A DNA stretch of 64,000 nucleotides, taken from NCBI RefSeq assembly GCF_050947335.1, contig NC_134993.1, positions 3,658,001-3,722,000 of the forward strand. Reading direction: 5' to 3'. Positions within the stretch are counted from its first letter, which is position 1; each line of letters begins with the position of its first letter. This stretch comes from Megachile rotundata (taxonomy: Eukaryota > Arthropoda > Insecta > Hymenoptera > Megachilidae). The notes under the pieces are model-generated. The model searched no databases and had not been told where the DNA came from. It was given only the letters and a program-made list of their open reading frames with translations. This document shows, piece by piece, positions 62,975 to 64,000 of this stretch. A program made the translations under genes and the position numbers.

Positions 62975-64000
62975 GAGTCGCGATCACACGATCACGATCA
63001 CACAACCACGATCACACAGTCACGATCACACAATCACGATCACACAGTCACGATCACACAATCAGAGTCACACAATCACAATCACACAACCACAATCACA
63101 CAATCACACAGTCACAATCCCACAATCACGACCACACAGTCACGATCACACAATCACAATCATACAATCACAATCACACAATCACATTAACACAATCAGA
63201 CAATCACACAGTCACACAATCACGATCACACAATCACGATCACGCAATCACGATCACACAATCACGATCACACAATCACGATCACACAATCACGATCACA
63301 CAATCACGATCACACAATCACGATCACACAATCACAATCACACAATCACAATCACACAATCAAAATCACACAATCACAATCACACAATCACCATCACACA
63401 ATCACGATCACACGATCACGATCACACAATCACGATCACACAATCACGATCACACAATCACGATCACACAATCACAAACACACAGTCGCGATCACACGAT
63501 CACGATCACACAATCACGATCACACAGTCACTATCACACAATCACAATCACACAATCACAATATCACAATCGCAATCACACAATCACAATAACACAATCA
63601 GACAATCACACAATCACACAATCACACAATCACGATCACACAATCATGATCACACAATCACGATCACACAATCACGATCACACAATCACGATCACACAAT
63701 CAAGATCACACAATCACCATCACACAATCACAATCACACAATCAAGGTCACACAATGACGATCACACAATCACCATCACACAATCACGGTCACACAATCA
63801 CGATCACACAATCACGATCACACAATCACAAACACACAGTCGCGATCACACGATCACGATCACACAATCACGATCACACAGTCACGATCACACAATCACA
63901 ATCACACAATCACGATCACACAATCACGATCACACAATCACGATCACACAAACACGATCACACGATCACAATCACACAATCACAAACACACAGTCGCGAT
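62975..64000. repeat. HOR-D, unit 5 (cut by the window end)
   Basis: Matches 58,351 onward (offset 4,624, rising to 4,666 by 63,758, i.e. three extra 14-mers, one near 63,410 as CACACGATCACGATC). The window ends inside AGTCGCGAT, still in the array. Confidence 0.85.

Larger units (their letters stand above)
1..64000. repeat. Satellite/minisatellite array of 6-bp and 8-bp words (14-bp basic unit)
   Basis: Every line of the window is made of ATCACA/ATCACG (6 bp) and ATCACACA (8 bp) words, usually alternating as the 14-mer CACACAATCACGAT or CACACAATCACAAT. Common variants are CACCAT, CACTAT, ATCGCTATC, CAGTCAC, CAATCCCAC and AGTCGCGATC. The + strand is A/C-rich and G is scarce, mostly inside CpG. 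No unique stretch longer than about 20 bp was found on either strand. Both ends are inside the array. No gene is supported: the long + strand frames follow from the lack of stop trinucleotides in this word set, and they encode only the periodic peptide I-T-Q-S-R-S-H-N-H-D-H-T-I-T. The multi-kilobase layering is typical of eukaryotic satellite DNA (inference). Confidence 0.97.

Noticed and set aside
1..64000. CRISPR array
   Set aside because: Repeats are contiguous and variable at 6-14 bp, without unique spacers of constant length and without cas genes.
1..64000. Telomeric repeat array
   Set aside because: The hexamer TGTGAT / ATCACA is not a known telomere repeat such as TTAGGG, TTTAGGG or TTAGG. 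The array also has deep higher-order structure and no terminal end in the window.
1..64000. G-quadruplex-forming satellite
   Set aside because: GG steps are rare and isolated on both strands, so four G-tracts are never close together.
1..64000. Transposon, retroelement or other mobile element inside the array
   Set aside because: No terminal inverted repeats, poly(A) tail, reverse transcriptase or transposase motif, or any non-repeat segment was found; all variation is within the word set.
1..64000. tRNA, rRNA or other structured RNA genes
   Set aside because: The near absence of G on the + strand, and of C on the - strand, prevents stable stem-loops; no conserved RNA motifs were recognised.
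1..64000. Purely artificial or low-complexity sequencing artefact
   Set aside because: Consistent multi-kilobase repeats with shared private variants and whole-unit length differences are hard to make by random error. Local assembly miscounts (such as the 720-bp pair) remain possible.

Overview
The whole window is one tandem-repeat (satellite/minisatellite) array. It begins and ends inside the array, so the true array is longer than 64 kb. I find no unique sequence, protein-coding gene, tRNA, rRNA, mobile element or CRISPR array. The sequence is built from two words: a 6-mer (ATCACA or ATCACG) and an 8-mer (ATCACACA). They mostly alternate to give a 14-bp unit, CACACAATCACGAT or CACACAATCACAAT, and in places the 6-mer runs alone. 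The + strand is very rich in A and C and poor in G. Layered higher-order repeats of this kind and length point to a eukaryotic nuclear genome; species and chromosome position cannot be read from the sequence.

Long open frames cover most of the + strand but are a by-product of the repeat. Fourteen is not a multiple of three, so all three + frames translate to the same circular 14-residue peptide (I-T-Q-S-R-S-H-N-H-D-H-T-I-T). The A/C-rich strand almost never forms a stop. None is annotated as a gene.

Layout. 1-9,062: two copies of a ~5.13 kb higher-order repeat (HOR-A), the second partial. 8.13-9.40 kb: a nested ~0.73 kb duplication. 9.30-13.53 kb: HOR-B. 13.53-17.02 kb: a ~3.7 kb tandem duplicate of part of HOR-B. 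Both contain 304/704/1,008-bp sub-blocks. 17.02-18.79 kb: a piece of HOR-A again (offset 15,245). 18.8-22.33 kb: HOR-B again (offset ~10.02 kb). 22.33-28.43 kb: two copies of a 3,084-bp repeat (HOR-C). 28.43-37.99 kb: a second copy of 16.01-25.8 kb at an offset of 12.42 falling to 12.17 kb. 37.6-42.1 kb: a diverged HOR-C derivative. 42.1-46.33 kb: diverged HOR-B pieces ending in a pure 14-mer run. 46.38-47.82 kb: a 720-bp duplication that looks identical by eye. 47.82-50.39 kb: mixed array. 50.39-64.00 kb: HOR-D, with marker-to-marker units of 2,674, 2,674, 2,616, 4,624 and at least 1,026 bp.

The most informative signals are: eight homologous blocks whose internal hexamer arrays differ by whole hexamers (13 to 52 units); structural evidence of unequal exchange in HOR-C; a dominant CACGAT/CACAAT polymorphism that is exactly the CpG-to-CpA transition; and roughly 70 copies of a landmark, TCAAGGTCACACAATGACG, which contains a consensus-like NR5A/ERR nuclear-receptor half-site and lies near several rearrangement boundaries. 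Comparisons were done by eye, so identities are qualitative and boundaries are good to a few tens of bases.
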